Part shown: one piece after another, positions 1 through 8,106 of the stretch
Layout: each line of letters starts with the position of its first letter
Numbering within the stretch: the stretch's first letter is position 1
IMG/VR virus record: IMGVR_UViG_3300009183_000383
Span: 1 to 22,799 of that record
Direction: 5' to 3' (one strand)
DNA: 22,799 nucleotides
Source of the DNA: a virus
Notes under the pieces: generated by a model
Seen by the model: only the letters and a program-made list of their open reading frames with translations
Database searches by the model: none
What the model was told of the DNA's origin: nothing
Position numbers and translations under genes: made by a program

Positions 1-761
1 GTATTTGAGCCAAGTGAGATTGACTTGTTTGTTAAAGTTTCTGTTCCTGCAAGTGAGGCAAAGTCTGCATCAGTAACTGCTGTATTAAATTGTGCAAGTG
101 TTCCTGATACTGTGTTTGAGCCAAGAGCAACTGTCTTATTTGTTAAGGTTTCTGAACCTGCGAGAGAGGCTACATCTGCATCAGATACTGCAGTATTTAG
201 TTGAGCAAGAGTTGATGTAACTGTATTTGTAGCAAGTGAGATTGACTTGTTTGTAAGGGTCTGTGTTCCAGTTGTTGTTGCAAGGATACTAGTATCTGCA
301 ATACCGTGAATATTTGTAGTATCCGATTCATGATTTGATAAATTGGTTGCTATTGTAGTAAAGAATGTTGGATCATCGTTAATTGCTGCAGCTATTTCAT
401 TTAAAGTATCTAAAGCTGGTGGTGCTAAATCAATTAAATTAGAGATAGATGTGTCTACATAAGATTTACTTGCAATTGTGGAAGAGTCTACTGATATTGT
501 TATAGTGTTAGCACTATCATTATAAGACTTAGTAATTCCAGTTCCCGCTGTTAATGCAGAGTTTACAGCATCTTGAGATAACTCTGATAAATCAGATGGT
601 AATACAGAAGAATATGAAAGACTTGTCCATGCAGATGAACCTGTTCCAATTTTAAATTTTCCAGTATCTGTTTCAAAGCCAAACTCTCCAGCAGATAATG
701 TAGGATTATTTGAAGTCCAATTACTAGCAGAATCTCTTCTTATTTGTATTTTCGTTGCCAT
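1..761 (-). CDS. phage tail fibre protein, N-terminal part (3' end outside window)
   Basis: An open frame runs leftward from an ATG at 759..761 to the window edge without a stop, so at least 253 residues are present and the C-terminus is missing. The first ~50 residues (MATKIQIRRDSASNWTSNNP, then AGEFGFETDTGKFKIGTGSSAW) are the short N-terminal module common at the head of phage tail fibres and receptor-binding proteins. Further on it has the typical wording NLIDLAPPALDTLNEIAAAI, and then tandem 37-residue repeats built on ETLTNKS(I/V)SL...TLAQ.NTAV.DAD.ASLAG. It is the most downstream visible gene of the leftward structural block. The receptor-binding role is inferred from family resemblance. 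Confidence 0.85.
   Translation of the reverse strand, partial: MATKIQIRRDSASNWTSNNPTLSAGEFGFETDTGKFKIGTGSSAWTSLSYSSVLPSDLSELSQDAVNSALTAGTGITKSYNDSANTITISVDSSTIASKSYVDTSISNLIDLAPPALDTLNEIAAAINDDPTFFTTIATNLSNHESDTTNIHGIADTSILATTTGTQTLTNKSISLATNTVTSTLAQLNTAVSDADVASLAGSETLTNKTVALGSNTVSGTLAQFNTAVTDADFASLAGTETLTNKSISLGSN
7..340 (-). repeat. 111-bp in-frame tandem repeats in the tail fibre gene
   Basis: Copies start near 7, 118 and 229, giving an exact 111-bp (37-codon) period, and continue off the left edge. Each unit encodes TLTNK, then a ..LAQ.NTAV.DAD. segment, then ASLAG. Because the repeat keeps the reading frame, it is a protein-level shaft repeat and not a regulatory array. Confidence 0.8.
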
Positions 762-785
762 TTTTACCCCCAGAACATATCTTCA

Positions 786-1190
786 TTATACATTATAGTA
801 TGTATTAACAAAAGTAGTGTCTGAGGACTCCCCTCCGTCTAAAATTAAATCGAAGGAGATGGTCGAAGAACTTCCACCATCTACTGGACTATCCGCTTCT
901 GATTTATATGCAATTTCATTCCAAATATTATTATAGGCTATAACAAATCTTCCAGTTGATGTGTTATATGCTATTGTCCCATTGGTAGGATTTGAAGAAT
1001 ATGAGTTTATTGTTTGAACTGTTGTGGCAGTTGAGCCTTCACCAGAATTTCCAATTTCTTCCCATGTTGTTCCATTATAAAACTTTAAAGAATTAACTGC
1101 CGTATTATAGTATATTGCACCCGCCACTGCACCAGAAGGATCTGATGACAGTGAAGGCGGGACAACGGGAGTTAAAAACTTTTTTGGCAT
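786..1190 (-). CDS. short tail-fibre-like protein
   Basis: 134 residues. Residues ~22-45 (VAGAIYYNTAVNSLKFYNGTTW) match a module also seen near the N-termini of the neighbouring fibre genes: G-x-[IF]-Y-[FY]-[DN]-T, a spacer, then LKFY-[ND]-G..W. The rest is low complexity, rich in S, T, N and G, and ends in DGGESSDTTFVNTYYNV. The start sits 1 bp beyond the stop of the upstream 624-residue gene, with an AGGA-type ribosome site inside that gene's last codons, so the two are probably translationally coupled. It is likely a virion appendage or fibre-tip subunit. No enzymatic motif is visible. Confidence 0.75.
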   Translation of the reverse strand: MPKKFLTPVVPPSLSSDPSGAVAGAIYYNTAVNSLKFYNGTTWEEIGNSGEGSTATTVQTINSYSSNPTNGTIAYNTSTGRFVIAYNNIWNEIAYKSEADSPVDGGSSSTISFDLILDGGESSDTTFVNTYYNV

Positions 1191-1191
1191 T

Positions 1192-3066
1192 TTATCCTAC
1201 TACTACCACTCTATATTGATTTGTTGTAGGAGCTACTGCAAACTTAATTGTTGCAGTATTTGAATCTGTATGCTCTACATCTGCCTCAACTTGAGCATAT
1301 GGAGATGAATTATCAAAAATTTGAATTGTTACATCTCTAGTTGCAAGTCCATGCGATACTGTATATGAAGTTGCAGATCCATCTCCTACTGAAGATGATA
1401 TCTTTCTTACTCCGTATCCATTTGCTGTATCAAATACTAGGGCTCCTGAAGAGAATGTAAACCCAGTTCCATTATTAATTCCAACACCATTGGCTGTTAC
1501 TTCAAGTCCGTCTGATGTATTTAATTTTACTTCTACTGCTCCACCTGTATTTATAAGCGATGCATTTGTAGAAGATGGGGTTACATCTACGCTAAATTCA
1601 GTTCCATTTAAAGTTAATCCAGAACCTGCGGTAAATGTTCCAGTTCCAGAGAACTGTGTAAATGTTAGTGGTGTTGTTCCTAAAGTGATTGGATTATCTG
1701 TTGTTAAAACCCAGCCAGTGTTTCCGTATAAAGTTCCTTCTTCTACGAATGTGAACAACCCTGCAGTTACTTCTGAGCTAATATTTGCGTCATCGGCTCT
1801 TACTGCTGCTCCTGAAGACTGAACTACATAAAGACCATTGTCTGCACCAGTTGTTTGGTGCTTAACCAATACTCTGTTACCAGCTACAAGTGTGACTCCA
1901 TCGATTACGTCTCCAGCTTCTAAAGCTGTAGACAAATCTACGTTTGTTGTAGTAGAAACTCTAACTGATTGTTTTACGTCTAATCCTTGTGATACAGAAT
2001 CTACGTATGCTTTGTTTGCCGCATCTGTTGATGATGTAGGAGTTGAAAGATTAATAATCTTATTGCTATTTGCATCTAGGTTAGCAGATAAAGATGTTCC
2101 TGAACCTAATGTTTTGTTAGTTAATGTTTGTGTCCCTGAATTTGTAGTAACAGTTGAATCAATATCAATTGATAATGTTCCTGCTCCATCAGTATATGTT
2201 GCATCAATTCCTGTTCCGCCTAAAACAAGATTTCCAACGATATCTTCTACTCTTTCAGCATTTAATATTACATTGCCTGATGTTACTGTAAAATCTGTTG
2301 AATTAAAGCTTGCAACACCCTTATTGGATGAACTTGCATCTTCTGCAGCCACTGTAATCGATGCTCCAGAATGTGTTACATCAACGCCTTCACCACCAAG
2401 AATTGAGATTCCGTGTGTTGAGGGAGTAAGAGCTCCAGAATCAGTTGTAATTGTTTTAACAACTGTATCTTCTAGCTCTACGTGTCCGCTTGTTGTATTG
2501 AAATCATCTGAATTAAATGATGCAACACCTTTATTGCTAGTAGAAGCATCTTCTGCTGATACAGTGTATGTATTTGCTGTATCATCATATGTAACATCAA
2601 TACCTTCGCCTGCGGCTACTACTGTATTAATAGAATCTTCAATAAATTCTTGAAGTCCTGTAACTTGACTTGTAGCAATCTGAATATTTTGTTCAGATGC
2701 TGCTGTTAAACGACCTTGCTGATCTACTGTAAATGATACAGTCTTTGCAGCGGTTGAACCATATGTTCCCGCTGTTACTGCTGTATTGTCTAAATCAAGT
2801 GTTGTTGTTCCAGCTGTGTCATCATATGTTGATGTTAGTGCTACTCCGCCAACTAAGGAAGAGCCAATTAAATCTTGAATTACTTCTGTTGATCCAGATG
2901 CTGGAACCCAGTTAGCTCCATCATAAAACTTTAATACATTTGAAACTGTATCAAAGTAGATCTGACCTGCCACTGGGCTGGACGGGGCAGAGCTTAAGTT
3001 TTGAACTCTGGCATTTTGGAGTTCATTTTTGTTTAGGTTAATTCCCGTTACAAATAATCTTGCCAT
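1192..3066 (-). CDS. large tail fibre protein
   Basis: 624 residues, preceded by a good AGGAG site. Residues ~28-54 carry the shared SSPVAGQIYFDTVSNVLKFY...W module. The middle holds two copies of a AEDAS(T/S)SNKGVASFNS.DF..TSG unit, followed by TLTNKTL and a DAANKAYVDSV segment, both widely seen in phage fibres. The C-terminal ~70 residues (SYTVSHGLATRDVTIQIFDN...) resemble the end of the next upstream gene, suggesting an exchangeable C-terminal domain. The composition is very rich in T, S, G and V, as in beta-structured fibres. It lies in a leftward operon with the genes on either side. It probably forms a host-contact fibre; the exact structural position is unknown. Confidence 0.85.
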   Translation of the reverse strand: MARLFVTGINLNKNELQNARVQNLSSAPSSPVAGQIYFDTVSNVLKFYDGANWVPASGSTEVIQDLIGSSLVGGVALTSTYDDTAGTTTLDLDNTAVTAGTYGSTAAKTVSFTVDQQGRLTAASEQNIQIATSQVTGLQEFIEDSINTVVAAGEGIDVTYDDTANTYTVSAEDASTSNKGVASFNSDDFNTTSGHVELEDTVVKTITTDSGALTPSTHGISILGGEGVDVTHSGASITVAAEDASSSNKGVASFNSTDFTVTSGNVILNAERVEDIVGNLVLGGTGIDATYTDGAGTLSIDIDSTVTTNSGTQTLTNKTLGSGTSLSANLDANSNKIINLSTPTSSTDAANKAYVDSVSQGLDVKQSVRVSTTTNVDLSTALEAGDVIDGVTLVAGNRVLVKHQTTGADNGLYVVQSSGAAVRADDANISSEVTAGLFTFVEEGTLYGNTGWVLTTDNPITLGTTPLTFTQFSGTGTFTAGSGLTLNGTEFSVDVTPSSTNASLINTGGAVEVKLNTSDGLEVTANGVGINNGTGFTFSSGALVFDTANGYGVRKISSSVGDGSATSYTVSHGLATRDVTIQIFDNSSPYAQVEADVEHTDSNTATIKFAVAPTTNQYRVVVVG

Positions 3067-3079
3067 TTTTTATTCTCCT

Positions 3080-3514
3080 TTATGACAGGTATGCTGTCCC
3101 TGCAAATGGTTGGGCCATTGTCAGTGTAATTTGATTAATACTATTATAATCTATTCCAGTCTCCAATACATCTCCAGCGCTAGTCTTGACTGTGACATTT
3201 GGATAGAACCCTAAATTGTGAGTAATCGATATAGAGTATATGCCTGAAACTGGGCCAGTAACTTGGCCTATCTCCCAGGAATTTGTTGTTGATATCTGCT
3301 TATTTAATATAAAGCTGTTTGCAATAAGCCAGATATTGTTTATTGGTTTTGGTCCCCAAAATCTTGTTGATACTGTATCAAAGTAGAAGTCTCCTGGAAC
3401 CCCAGTATCATTTGATGGATTTCCAGATCCACTAATAATTGTTCTTCCAGGTGCTCCAGCCGCCCTTACGATTATCTGTGGATTTGTTTCATTAATAACT
3501 AAACGTGTTGCCAT
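3080..3514 (-). CDS. tail appendage protein
   Basis: 144 residues. It contains the same GDFYFDT...W module (residues ~41-63) found in the other fibre genes. Its C-terminal domain (SISITHNLGFYPNVTVKTSA...GTAYLS) parallels the C-terminus of the 624-residue fibre. Its ATG overlaps the stop of the upstream gene by one base (TAATG), implying coupled translation. It is probably a fibre or baseplate-proximal subunit that shares an attachment or trimerisation module with its neighbours. Function is inferred from these shared modules only. Confidence 0.75.
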   Translation of the reverse strand: MATRLVINETNPQIIVRAAGAPGRTIISGSGNPSNDTGVPGDFYFDTVSTRFWGPKPINNIWLIANSFILNKQISTTNSWEIGQVTGPVSGIYSISITHNLGFYPNVTVKTSAGDVLETGIDYNSINQITLTMAQPFAGTAYLS

Positions 3515-3855
3515 TAAATTGTTACCGCCCTATTTAAAGTCATAAAACCTTCAAGCAGTCTATATTTATTTTGGCTTGAATCTATAATAACAAGGTCGTA
3601 TGCGGATTTTGGATAAAACATTTTATTTGTTCTGTCTGCTGAAATTGAAACATTAATTTTTCCTTGAGTTGGATTAATAGTTAGTCCGTCTACATTTGTA
3701 AGCGTAAATGCTAATTTATCTCCAGAAACATTTCTAACTTGCATTTTTGCAGTATATGTTTGTAATTGAATAGGGGTATCACTTTCATCTAAATATTGAA
3801 CTTCAAATGAAAATGTAGCGTTTTGATCCACTTTAAAATTTTTCTGGGCTGCCAT
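3514..3855 (-). CDS. baseplate-type phage protein with Ig-like fold features
   Basis: 113 residues starting MAAQKNFKVDQ. I chose the internal ATG at 3855 because an AGGAG sits four bases upstream; the longer reading frame back to 3888 has no such site and overlaps a terminator hairpin. The pattern 'ATFSFEVQYLDESDTPIQLQTYTAKMQVR' (positions ~12-40) matches the widespread phage family whose N-terminal domain reads like 'T..l.v.y.D..G.pidLtGytakmqiR'. That family is found in baseplate or neck-appendage proteins. It is coupled to the downstream appendage gene by a one-base overlap. Confidence 0.75.
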   Translation of the reverse strand: MAAQKNFKVDQNATFSFEVQYLDESDTPIQLQTYTAKMQVRNVSGDKLAFTLTNVDGLTINPTQGKINVSISADRTNKMFYPKSAYDLVIIDSSQNKYRLLEGFMTLNRAVTI

Positions 3856-3865
3856 ATTACTCCTA

Positions 3866-3902
3866 AAAAGGAAAACTCCTATGCCCATTTTAGCATAGGA
3901 GG
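3866..3902 (-). terminator. terminator between the holin and the tail genes
   Basis: Inverted repeat CTCCTATGC/GCATAGGAG (3876..3884 with 3893..3901), a perfect 9-bp stem with an 8-nt loop. Read leftward it is followed by TTTTCC and further Ts. It would end the transcript coming from the holin and ribonucleotide reductase before the tail operon. Confidence 0.65.
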
Positions 3903-3927
3903 AATCCTAATCTGTTGATAAATTATA

Positions 3928-4155
3928 TTACTTTGTTGACTTAAAACCAAACTCTTTATTGCTTGGTGATAGGGCCTTAAGAATAACTGGAGCTACGGCT
4001 GCAACTCCACCCATCAAAAGGTCTCTTGGATTTGTATTGCCAGTCATATATAGAGCAATTGCTGCTGATAGGAATGCTCTTGCATATGTTCCCAGTGCTG
4101 CTAAAATTTCCTCTGTCATTGTTACTTTCCCGTCCTTGTTTAGATCTGCATTCAT
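3928..4155 (-). CDS. holin (r1t-like) with an EF-hand-like N-terminus
   Basis: 75 residues when started at MNADLNKDG, which has a GGAG seven bases upstream; the longer start at 4179 lacks one. Two hydrophobic segments (about residues 22-37 and 46-62) are separated by a short polar turn (TGNTNPRD), and the tail reads ALSPSNKEFG. This layout and wording are typical of small phage holins of the r1t type. Residues 4-15 form a textbook EF-hand calcium loop with D4, N6, D8, G9, V11 and E15 in place. Such dockerin/EF-hand heads occur on some actinophage holins. It would permeabilise the membrane to release the endolysin, although the lysozyme here (7323..7868) is secreted and on the other strand. 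Confidence 0.75.
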   Translation of the reverse strand: MNADLNKDGKVTMTEEILAALGTYARAFLSAAIALYMTGNTNPRDLLMGGVAAVAPVILKALSPSNKEFGFKSTK

Positions 4156-4162
4156 TTGATCA

Positions 4163-4180
4163 TCTCCAATTTTGAGCATT
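4163..4180 (-). promoter_or_regulatory. small hairpin just upstream of the holin ribosome site
   Basis: Perfect inverted repeat TGAGCA-N3-TGCTCA lying a few bases upstream of the GGAG used by the holin. It could modulate holin translation or stabilise the messenger 5' end. This is inference from position only. Confidence 0.35.
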
Positions 4181-4217
4181 GTGCTCAGAATTTTGAGGCC
4201 TAGACCCCAATACTACT

Positions 4218-4247
4218 ATTCTACCATTAAGAGGTAATATCCACAAT
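4218..4247 (-). promoter_or_regulatory. candidate leftward promoter for the holin
   Basis: Read leftward: TTGTGG, 17 bases, then TAGAAT preceded by TG (extended -10, TGGTAGAAT, 4218..4226). The same TGGTAGAAT string occurs upstream of the ribonucleotide reductase gene at 6216..6224. Confidence 0.45.
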
Positions 4248-6161
4248 CTCGCAATTTCCGTCCGATGTGCATGCAAGGGTTTGTGTTCCAGAAGTTCCAT
4301 CTTCTGTTTCATAAAATGATAGGTCTTCCCAGCGAATTTCTTTTGGCATTCTAGAAAGTAAATCTTCATATTCTTCTTTTGATACTTCCTGATATGGTGC
4401 CTGCTTATAAGTGTGGTCTGAATGAGGTAGGAATGAAATACCTGATACCTCATCAAAATACTTATATACCCAAGCGCCAACCTCCATCCATTCATCTTCC
4501 TTTACAGAAACAGTAATTGATGGCTTATGCTCACACCATGCACGCTGATACACCAACCAAATATTTAAATGTTCAATTGCTGTAATATCAGATCTAGTGA
4601 TTGCACCTTCAGGTGCTTTTACTGGAAATGAAAATACATAAGTATCGTTTGGCTTCATTACGTCATCTTCTACAGGAATTCCGACTTCCTTTAAAAATGT
4701 AGAAATTGGATCTCCTTTTGAACCACGAACTGTTCTAATGTAATATGGAGAATGCCAAGCATGCATACCTGAAGAAACTCCTACTAGTTGCGAAACTGTT
4801 CCAGATGGCTTTACACATGTAATCGCTGCAGATTCTGCAATACCAAGCTTACCTGCTTCTTCTTTATTTACTTCTCTAGCTTTGTCTCTCATAGACATTA
4901 AGAACGCCTCTAGTGCAACAATATCTTCTTTGCCAGACATAAATTTATGCCCAAACTGTCCAGTTAAAGATACTCCAAGCAGTCGTTCTTCTTCTGTGTT
5001 GTCTTTCCAAATTTTACGAAGATACTTAAAGTCTGTAAGTGTGGACTGCCATGTTCCTAGGATAGTTGCCAATTCTATTTTTCTTTGAATATCTTTCTTT
5101 GTATCGTTTTCACGTAATACGACTTCTGAAAGATTACAAAACTGATAAGGACGTAGAATAATCTCCGAACACGGGTTTGTTCCATAATGAATTTCTGGGC
5201 TTCTTCTTCCAAATTTTGCCGCTTGAGCTTGCGCTGCTGCAACATTGTAGATACCACGTTCTCCAGACTTTGAATCATATAGAGACTTCCATTCTGCAAT
5301 AAACTGCTCCATCTCTGGCTTGCGTGAATATGCAACAGAGTTATTTGATAATGCTCTTTGTGAATTTGCTTCCCACCAGTTTCCTGATTTTGCCTGAGCC
5401 ATCTCAATATCATTAATATTTGAAAGGGAAATCATTGCTGATCTACGAACTCCGCCAACAACTACAATCTCTCCGATCTTACACATAATATCATGCGCTT
5501 CAATTGGCTTCAGTTGACGACCTGCTGCTGATTTAAACTTTGCAATAGTAAAATCAAAAAGATTGATGAGGGGTTGTGGTCCAGAAGAACGTCCGCCCAT
5601 TGTCTTAAGACGTGCACCTGCTGGACGCAATCTACTTACATCAATTGCTGGAACTTGTCCAGCCCAAAGCATAGCAAGCAACTCACGGTATGCTTTTGCC
5701 CAACCCTGTTTAGAATCTTCAACAACAATTACTGTAGTAGACTTTTCAAATGACTCTGGGACGGCAGGAAGCTTATTAACATACTTATACTCAACAGAGA
5801 ATCCTACACCAGTTCCACACATAAGAATATACATGGTCTCATCAAATGAACGTGGATTATCTACTGGAACAAATGAGCAGTTATATCCTGCTACATGATC
5901 ACGATCTAATGCTGCACCAGCAGTCATAACTGATCTCATTGATGGCATTACATTTCTATCATACACAAACTGCTTTAATTCTTTAACTAACTTACTATCT
6001 GGAGTATAGTCATGATTTTTATCTAGATGATTTAACATAAAGTCAAAATAACGATCTACTGTCTCTCCCCATGTTTCTCTGCGATTATCTTCTTGAATCC
6101 ACCTTGCATAACGAGATAACGCAATAAAGTTTTCATAAGGATTTTCAATAGCTCTTGACAT
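4227..6161 (-). CDS. nrdJ: adenosylcobalamin-dependent (class II) ribonucleoside-triphosphate reductase
   Basis: 644 residues. It reduces ribonucleotides to deoxyribonucleotides using a coenzyme-B12 radical, supplying DNA precursors during infection. Visible catalytic features are C95 in YNCSF (one partner of the active-site disulfide) and N329-P-C331-S-E333 followed by C342 (thiyl-radical cysteine, catalytic Glu and second disulfide cysteine). The C-terminal pair C631/C637 (ACTSDGNC) would relay electrons from thioredoxin. The spacing matches the monomeric Lactobacillus-type enzyme (C119, C408, E410, C419, C731, C736), but the protein is about 95 residues shorter. No separate small subunit is expected or seen. 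The start has an AAGG-type site upstream. It probably forms a leftward unit upstream of the holin. Confidence 0.95.
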   Translation of the reverse strand: MSRAIENPYENFIALSRYARWIQEDNRRETWGETVDRYFDFMLNHLDKNHDYTPDSKLVKELKQFVYDRNVMPSMRSVMTAGAALDRDHVAGYNCSFVPVDNPRSFDETMYILMCGTGVGFSVEYKYVNKLPAVPESFEKSTTVIVVEDSKQGWAKAYRELLAMLWAGQVPAIDVSRLRPAGARLKTMGGRSSGPQPLINLFDFTIAKFKSAAGRQLKPIEAHDIMCKIGEIVVVGGVRRSAMISLSNINDIEMAQAKSGNWWEANSQRALSNNSVAYSRKPEMEQFIAEWKSLYDSKSGERGIYNVAAAQAQAAKFGRRSPEIHYGTNPCSEIILRPYQFCNLSEVVLRENDTKKDIQRKIELATILGTWQSTLTDFKYLRKIWKDNTEEERLLGVSLTGQFGHKFMSGKEDIVALEAFLMSMRDKAREVNKEEAGKLGIAESAAITCVKPSGTVSQLVGVSSGMHAWHSPYYIRTVRGSKGDPISTFLKEVGIPVEDDVMKPNDTYVFSFPVKAPEGAITRSDITAIEHLNIWLVYQRAWCEHKPSITVSVKEDEWMEVGAWVYKYFDEVSGISFLPHSDHTYKQAPYQEVSKEEYEDLLSRMPKEIRWEDLSFYETEDGTSGTQTLACTSDGNCEIVDITS

Positions 6162-6215
6162 TTATAGACACCTTTTCTTCCGCCTAACGGATTGATTAAA
6201 TTTGAATAGGTTCTA

Positions 6216-6224
6216 ATTCTACCA
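6216..6224 (-). promoter_or_regulatory. extended -10 element upstream of nrdJ
   Basis: TGGTAGAAT on the minus strand, identical to the element in front of the holin. No clear -35 hexamer is visible. It lies in the 87-bp gap between the glycosyltransferase and nrdJ. Confidence 0.35.
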
Positions 6225-6248
6225 AAAGAAGTTTAGCGGGGGAAGGGC

Positions 6249-7238
6249 TTAGGAAAACTTTTTAAAGATGTCTTCAAAAGCATTATTGGTCAACTGCAAC
6301 CAATCATAGTCTTCATGAATCTTAGTTGACTGAGCATAATAGTATCCAGAATATGCTTTAAAATTATTTGAAACATCTTTCATAGTCTCAACTAGGTGTT
6401 GATAGATTGGTTCAAAAACTTTTCCAGAATGAGGAAATGGCCAAGGTGAATCAATTAGTTCTGATTTAAGTTTTAATGGACCTAAATAGTTTTTATAATG
6501 TGCCCACGCCTCTGTGCACATTGTTGGCATCCCGCTTGCTAATGCTTGAAGCGGAATAAACCCAAAACCTTCACCATAACTAGGATAAACCAAAACATCG
6601 TGATTATAATATAAATTTAAAAGTTGTTGATCATTATAATCACTAGTAATAATTTTTACATTATCATATATTTCGTTTGGCAATCCAATTATATTTTTAT
6701 CTATAAAGTTATTATACACACGAGTTGTATTATGATTAAATGCTTTTATTGTTAATTGATACTTAGGGTTATTCCCATATAAGAATACAAATGCGTCTAC
6801 TACCATTTGTCCCGCTTTTCTTGGGGCGGGTTCTCCTAAATGAAGAAACTTAATTACACCATCATCTTCACGTTTTTTAGGCTTCCACATATGATCAATT
6901 CCATGTGCAAACACTTTAACATTCTTGTATCCATTATCTTCAAATACATTTGCACACCAATCAGATGTTGTCCACACTTCATCGCAATGCTTTAAATTTT
7001 CGTGCCATTTATCTGGAATTTCTGTAGACTCCCAGGGAGTATAACTAATCTGATACTGATTCCTATGTAGCTTATAAAACTCAGGCTGAGAAAAATTTAA
7101 TTGAACTGGTGCTTTAGCATCTTGGAATGGTGTTTCGTGACCTAAATCATTTAAAGACTTTACAATATTCTTTGCGGCATAACCATATCCATTATTACTT
7201 CTAAGGTTAACAATAGGCGTAGATATAGATATTTTCAT
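6249..7238 (-). CDS. GT-B glycosyltransferase (GT4-like)
   Basis: 329 residues from MKISISTPIV. I prefer this start over the frame's upstream codon at 7280 because the family normally begins with such a first beta strand; the ribosome site is weak. The N-terminal half has SNNGYGYAAKNIVKSLNDLG, typical of the acceptor-binding Rossmann fold. The C-terminal half has FLHLGEPAPRKAGQ (donor-phosphate loop) and YPSYGEGFGFIPLQALASGMP at residues ~218-238. This is the EX7E region with E223 present but the second Glu replaced by Q231. It would transfer a sugar from a nucleotide donor to a glycan, virion protein or modified base. It sits between phage housekeeping genes and the tailoring island, so a role in the same surface or DNA modification pathway is possible. 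Confidence 0.85.
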   Translation of the reverse strand: MKISISTPIVNLRSNNGYGYAAKNIVKSLNDLGHETPFQDAKAPVQLNFSQPEFYKLHRNQYQISYTPWESTEIPDKWHENLKHCDEVWTTSDWCANVFEDNGYKNVKVFAHGIDHMWKPKKREDDGVIKFLHLGEPAPRKAGQMVVDAFVFLYGNNPKYQLTIKAFNHNTTRVYNNFIDKNIIGLPNEIYDNVKIITSDYNDQQLLNLYYNHDVLVYPSYGEGFGFIPLQALASGMPTMCTEAWAHYKNYLGPLKLKSELIDSPWPFPHSGKVFEPIYQHLVETMKDVSNNFKAYSGYYYAQSTKIHEDYDWLQLTNNAFEDIFKKFS

Positions 7239-7259
7239 GGTATTTTCTGGTTGACCGAC

Positions 7260-7289
7260 TTGACAGTAACTTACCGCCAATGTTATGAT
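7260..7289 (+). promoter_or_regulatory. sigma70-type promoter for the lysozyme gene
   Basis: TTGACA (7260..7265), an 18-bp spacer and TATGAT (7284..7289). It is near consensus, unlike the promoters of the right-hand array, and faces the lysozyme gene 34 bases downstream. Confidence 0.7.
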
Positions 7290-7322
7290 TGTAGTTCGTT
7301 ATCTCTAAAGGAGGAAATGCCA

Positions 7323-7868
7323 ATGGAGAATATCAAACAAAAGTTGAGTGATTTTGTTCATAGTTCAACTGTAATAGTAATGATAACATTGTTTCTATTT
7401 ACAAACAATACTGTGATCCCCGCTCAAGCTTTAAAGGTAGAAATACCAAAGACAGAAATACAACTGAAGAAGCAAACGCTGGAAAAGTTCAGCACTACTG
7501 TATACAAGCCTTCACAGGCTCTTACAGACAAAGAGCTAGTTCGACTACTCAAGTCTGTAGGCTTTGAAGGAAACGCCCTTAAAATGGCGTGGGCCGTAGC
7601 CAAAAAGGAATCCAATGGACGACCAATGGCTTATAACGGTAACAGGAAAACTGGAGACAGTTCCTACGGAATTTTTCAGATCAATATGCTAGGTAACCTT
7701 GGCCCTGATCGTAAAGAAAAATTTGACCTGGATTCTTACTACACATTGTTTGATCCAGTAATTAACGCAGAGATAACGTATCATATGACTAATGGCGGTA
7801 AAAATTGGTCAGCCTGGAATGGCTTAACTGCTAAAACAAAGCAGTGGTTAAGTAAATTTCCATACTAG
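7323..7868 (+). CDS. secreted lysozyme/transglycosylase-like endolysin
   Basis: 181 residues from the ATG at 7323, which lies eight bases after a perfect AAAGGAGG; the in-frame ATG at 7317 is too close to it. Residues ~14-36 form a signal peptide (hydrophobic VIVMITLFLF, ending AQA with likely cleavage after A36). The C-terminal domain begins near residue 68. It carries a catalytic-type Glu (E96 in AKKESNG), SYGIFQINM (114-122) and NWSAWNG (162-168), the hallmarks of the lysozyme-like (SLT/GEWL) fold. It would cleave peptidoglycan glycan strands outside the membrane. Its own promoter and strand separate it from the leftward holin. Confidence 0.85.
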   Translation: MENIKQKLSDFVHSSTVIVMITLFLFTNNTVIPAQALKVEIPKTEIQLKKQTLEKFSTTVYKPSQALTDKELVRLLKSVGFEGNALKMAWAVAKKESNGRPMAYNGNRKTGDSSYGIFQINMLGNLGPDRKEKFDLDSYYTLFDPVINAEITYHMTNGGKNWSAWNGLTAKTKQWLSKFPY

Positions 7869-7881
7869 CAGAAGGAAATAG

Positions 7882-8106
7882 ATGAAGATACAATATGTAT
7901 CTAAATATATAAATCTAGCAGATGAAGGTCTTGCTCCTAAATTGGAATGCCCAATGGATCAAGGCCTTCTTCTGTGCAACCAGGATCATGAAGAAAATAT
8001 ATTCTTATACTGCCTTTCTTGTGAATACAAGAAAACAATTGGACTAGACCTTTACGATAAGATGAAGGCGGAGGTAATTAAAAATGACAGAACAACAATC
8101 AAGTAA
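7882..8106 (+). CDS. small zinc-ribbon-like phage protein
   Basis: 74 residues, preceded by AGAAGGAAATAG. Cysteines C23, C32, C44 and C47 (CPMDQGLLLC ... YCLSC) form a C-x8-C-x11-C-x2-C pattern suggestive of a zinc ribbon. It is located 13 bp after the lysozyme stop and overlaps the next gene by 23 bp, so it is co-transcribed with both. I do not recognise a function. Confidence 0.7.
   Translation: MKIQYVSKYINLADEGLAPKLECPMDQGLLLCNQDHEENIFLYCLSCEYKKTIGLDLYDKMKAEVIKNDRTTIK

Noticed and set aside
7-340. CRISPR-like array suggested by regular repeats
   Set aside because: The period is 111 bp, in frame and coding for fibre repeats; there are no unique spacers or cas genes.
1838-2653. 271-codon open frame on plus within the tail fibre gene
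   Set aside because: It is the antisense shadow of a T/S/G/V-rich fibre gene, with no ribosome site or promoter, and its composition is the mirror of the real frame.
4160-5413. Frameshifted or second gene inside the reductase region (ORFs of 111-112 codons in another minus frame)
   Set aside because: The 644-residue reductase frame is continuous and contains all catalytic residues; the others are shadows.
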